A stretch of 13,732 bases of DNA from Acidobacteriaceae bacterium (lineage in GTDB: Bacteria > Acidobacteriota > Terriglobia > Bryobacterales > Bryobacteraceae), in contig JAFAZU010000545.1 of NCBI GenBank assembly GCA_019239585.1, forward strand, positions 1-13,732. The letters are read 5' to 3'. Shown here one piece after another: positions 13,501 through 13,732 of this stretch. The translations under genes were made by a program, and so were the position numbers. The notes beneath the pieces were generated by a model that was not told where the DNA came from, did no database searches, and saw only the letters and a list, made by a program, of their open reading frames with translations. Each line of letters begins with the position of its first letter. Position 1 is the stretch's first letter.

Positions 13501-13732
13501 TATAACCAGGAGGGCGCGCCGGAACTTTGTCCATTAACGCGTCTTGCGCTGGGACAAGGGCAAGCGGATTTTGGGGTTCCTGCTGTACCTGCTTTCTCGC
13601 TGGATGCTCCTGGGGGCGGAAACCTTGTCATTTCTCAGGTCGGCTTCAACGATCTGACAAACATCGCTTCTGTTTCAAGCGGTACTCTTCAACTCTTTTA
13701 TTGGAATGAATTAGCAAATGCGAGCACCTGTT
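10540..13732 (+). CDS. Large tail-tip hub: gpL-like four-cysteine domain fused to gpJ-like hub (runs off right edge)
   Basis: The frame is open from ATG 10540 to the edge, 1064 codons without a stop; the C-terminus is missing. Residues about 1-225 resemble the DUF2163/gpL layer. The pattern TPLLFFECILPSG.VERWCTH is followed by four cysteines C156, C185 (in CGY), C207 and C214 (CEQR), which match the Fe-S ligand layout of lambda gpL. From about 265 it reads as a gpJ-type hub: VPLVYGTGWLKTPVIF, LAGLGPITSVLKVVVNDVEI, LPNVEVLLQGMQVDVYDT, NPAWVLFDILRRCGW (407-421) and AVARGIRTAASLMLRYGANG. A fibronectin III/Ig-like module lies at about 757-855 (TYYYAISALDG and NSFNVYRG), then a strand-rich part with GSGAGQERLIASNDSTTLTV. 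The hub sits at the tail end and receives or reads the host surface. It starts 10 nt after the preceding gene. Confidence 0.8.
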   Translation, partial: MLTINQAKQQAETDTPLLFFECILPSGDVERWCTHSAILNAQPYAARVIKHNLFELQLSADDAMDGISQLSITLANADSTLSELNAVIGFKGSQLTVYFAFVDLPSRLTTTESTVLFRGIAGDPDEITENTLTISFLNKLSLQRIPLPDVRIQRSCPWNFPSSSEQRQEAKDGGANGAFSRFYRCGYSPDVAGGVGNWDSGQVFTSCDKSRHNCEQRGMFNNDASGNLTRRFGGFEFVPSAVSVRTSGDKSSYLSPLLSNSAKYNDSVPLVYGTGWLKTPVIFARNDGNLTHMEVLAGLGPITSVLKVVVNDVEIPQASAGTDMTSTGWYSIVTSGTRTGSFNLDFSDTNGNPLGDPYGSLAVLAVVVPNRISSGTSLPNVEVLLQGMQVDVYDTNGNLQGSEYSNNPAWVLFDILRRCGWSLAELNLPSFASSADFCSAVINTKDFNGNIIQVPRYECNLVLTKRQSVAAVARGIRTAASLMLRYGANGFLELLPETTLAAQQSALPDGGNSTDSLDGGWPAYEFSDASAPFSGIMRNPDGSSSVRLLSRTVAETSNRLSVEFQDKTNEYQQDSLSIADSEDSALIGYEVSSQSTALGISNFNQATRVLLRQLDKSTKGNLFAEFQTSFRALKARPGDIIALTYLKEGFERVPFRVVKLSPSVNFQAVTVLAQIHNDDWYSDDPTILAGAGRQPGSQTNTPRPLIGLIAHNSPSGSFEYFDFKVEEDIQTLKDGTATDKITVSFAQPRKPSTKVTNIPLLSLAAQFETTGGSLSGGTTYYYAISALDGAKQEGPLSFTVPAVVPAATNTNCATITGISLPAYANSFNVYRGVSPQMLYCIGTGLPAGSSFTDNGLPNLPVGPPDASFDHVNLYYRFEYSSLLQATSASPNTLSCLDMGATALAYAGMVVRIVEGSGAGQERLIASNDSTTLTVASSWSVLPDATSEFVVCEPSWKFAAVSSVSPAQFEIAYQAGTAIQISGRAANVYNQEGAPELCPLTRLALGQGQADFGVPAVPAFSLDAPGGGNLVISQVGFNDLTNIASVSSGTLQLFYWNELANASTC

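Noticed and set aside
1..13732. tRNA or rRNA genes, CRISPR arrays, insertion sequences, tail sheath, lysis genes
   Set aside because: Looked for by eye on both strands and not found; no repeat array, transposase or tRNA-like fold stood out.

Overview
The window joins a short stretch of what looks like bacterial chromosome (about 1-2090, all on the minus strand) to a long run of phage head and tail genes (about 2222 to the right edge, all on the plus strand). The three left-hand genes are an APC-family permease, a small lmo0937/DUF5670-type membrane protein and a PrmA-type ribosomal protein L11 methyltransferase. The permease and small-protein types, together with the phage protein style, recall soil Acidobacteriota (Terriglobia). 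That placement is a judgement from remembered protein similarity, with no marker gene here to prove it.

The phage part is a compact siphovirus-type morphogenesis module in conventional order: portal, scaffold, P22-like major capsid protein, a small unknown protein, head-tail connector, tail terminator, major tail protein, tail assembly chaperone pair (G and G-T by -1 frameshifting), a very short tape-measure candidate, two related distal-tail proteins, and a very large tail-tip hub that runs off the right edge. Most genes overlap or nearly touch, which suggests a single transcription unit. The exception is the capsid gene, which has a 122-nt leader with an inverted repeat and is followed by a strong intrinsic terminator.

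The proteins would work together as follows. The portal, scaffold and coat build the procapsid. The connector and terminator close the head and the tail. The tube protein polymerises around the short tape, which is chaperoned by G and G-T. The distal-tail proteins and the hub form the tip that contacts the host. There is no tail sheath, so the tail is non-contractile. No terminase, integrase, repressor, replication, lysis or prohead protease gene is visible. The portal gene starts only 132 nt from prmA, where a terminase would normally lie.

The most notable signals are: (i) a well-formed -1 frameshift site, with slippery A AAA AAC, a 6-nt spacer and a 9-bp stem, joining G to a cysteine-containing T domain; (ii) a tail-tip protein that appears to fuse a lambda gpL-like four-cysteine (Fe-S type) domain to a gpJ-like hub; (iii) a tape-measure slot holding only a 192-residue protein; and (iv) head-tail genes abutting host genes without packaging genes. 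The last two allow, but do not prove, a domesticated particle of the gene-transfer-agent kind. An ordinary prophage end remains the simpler reading.
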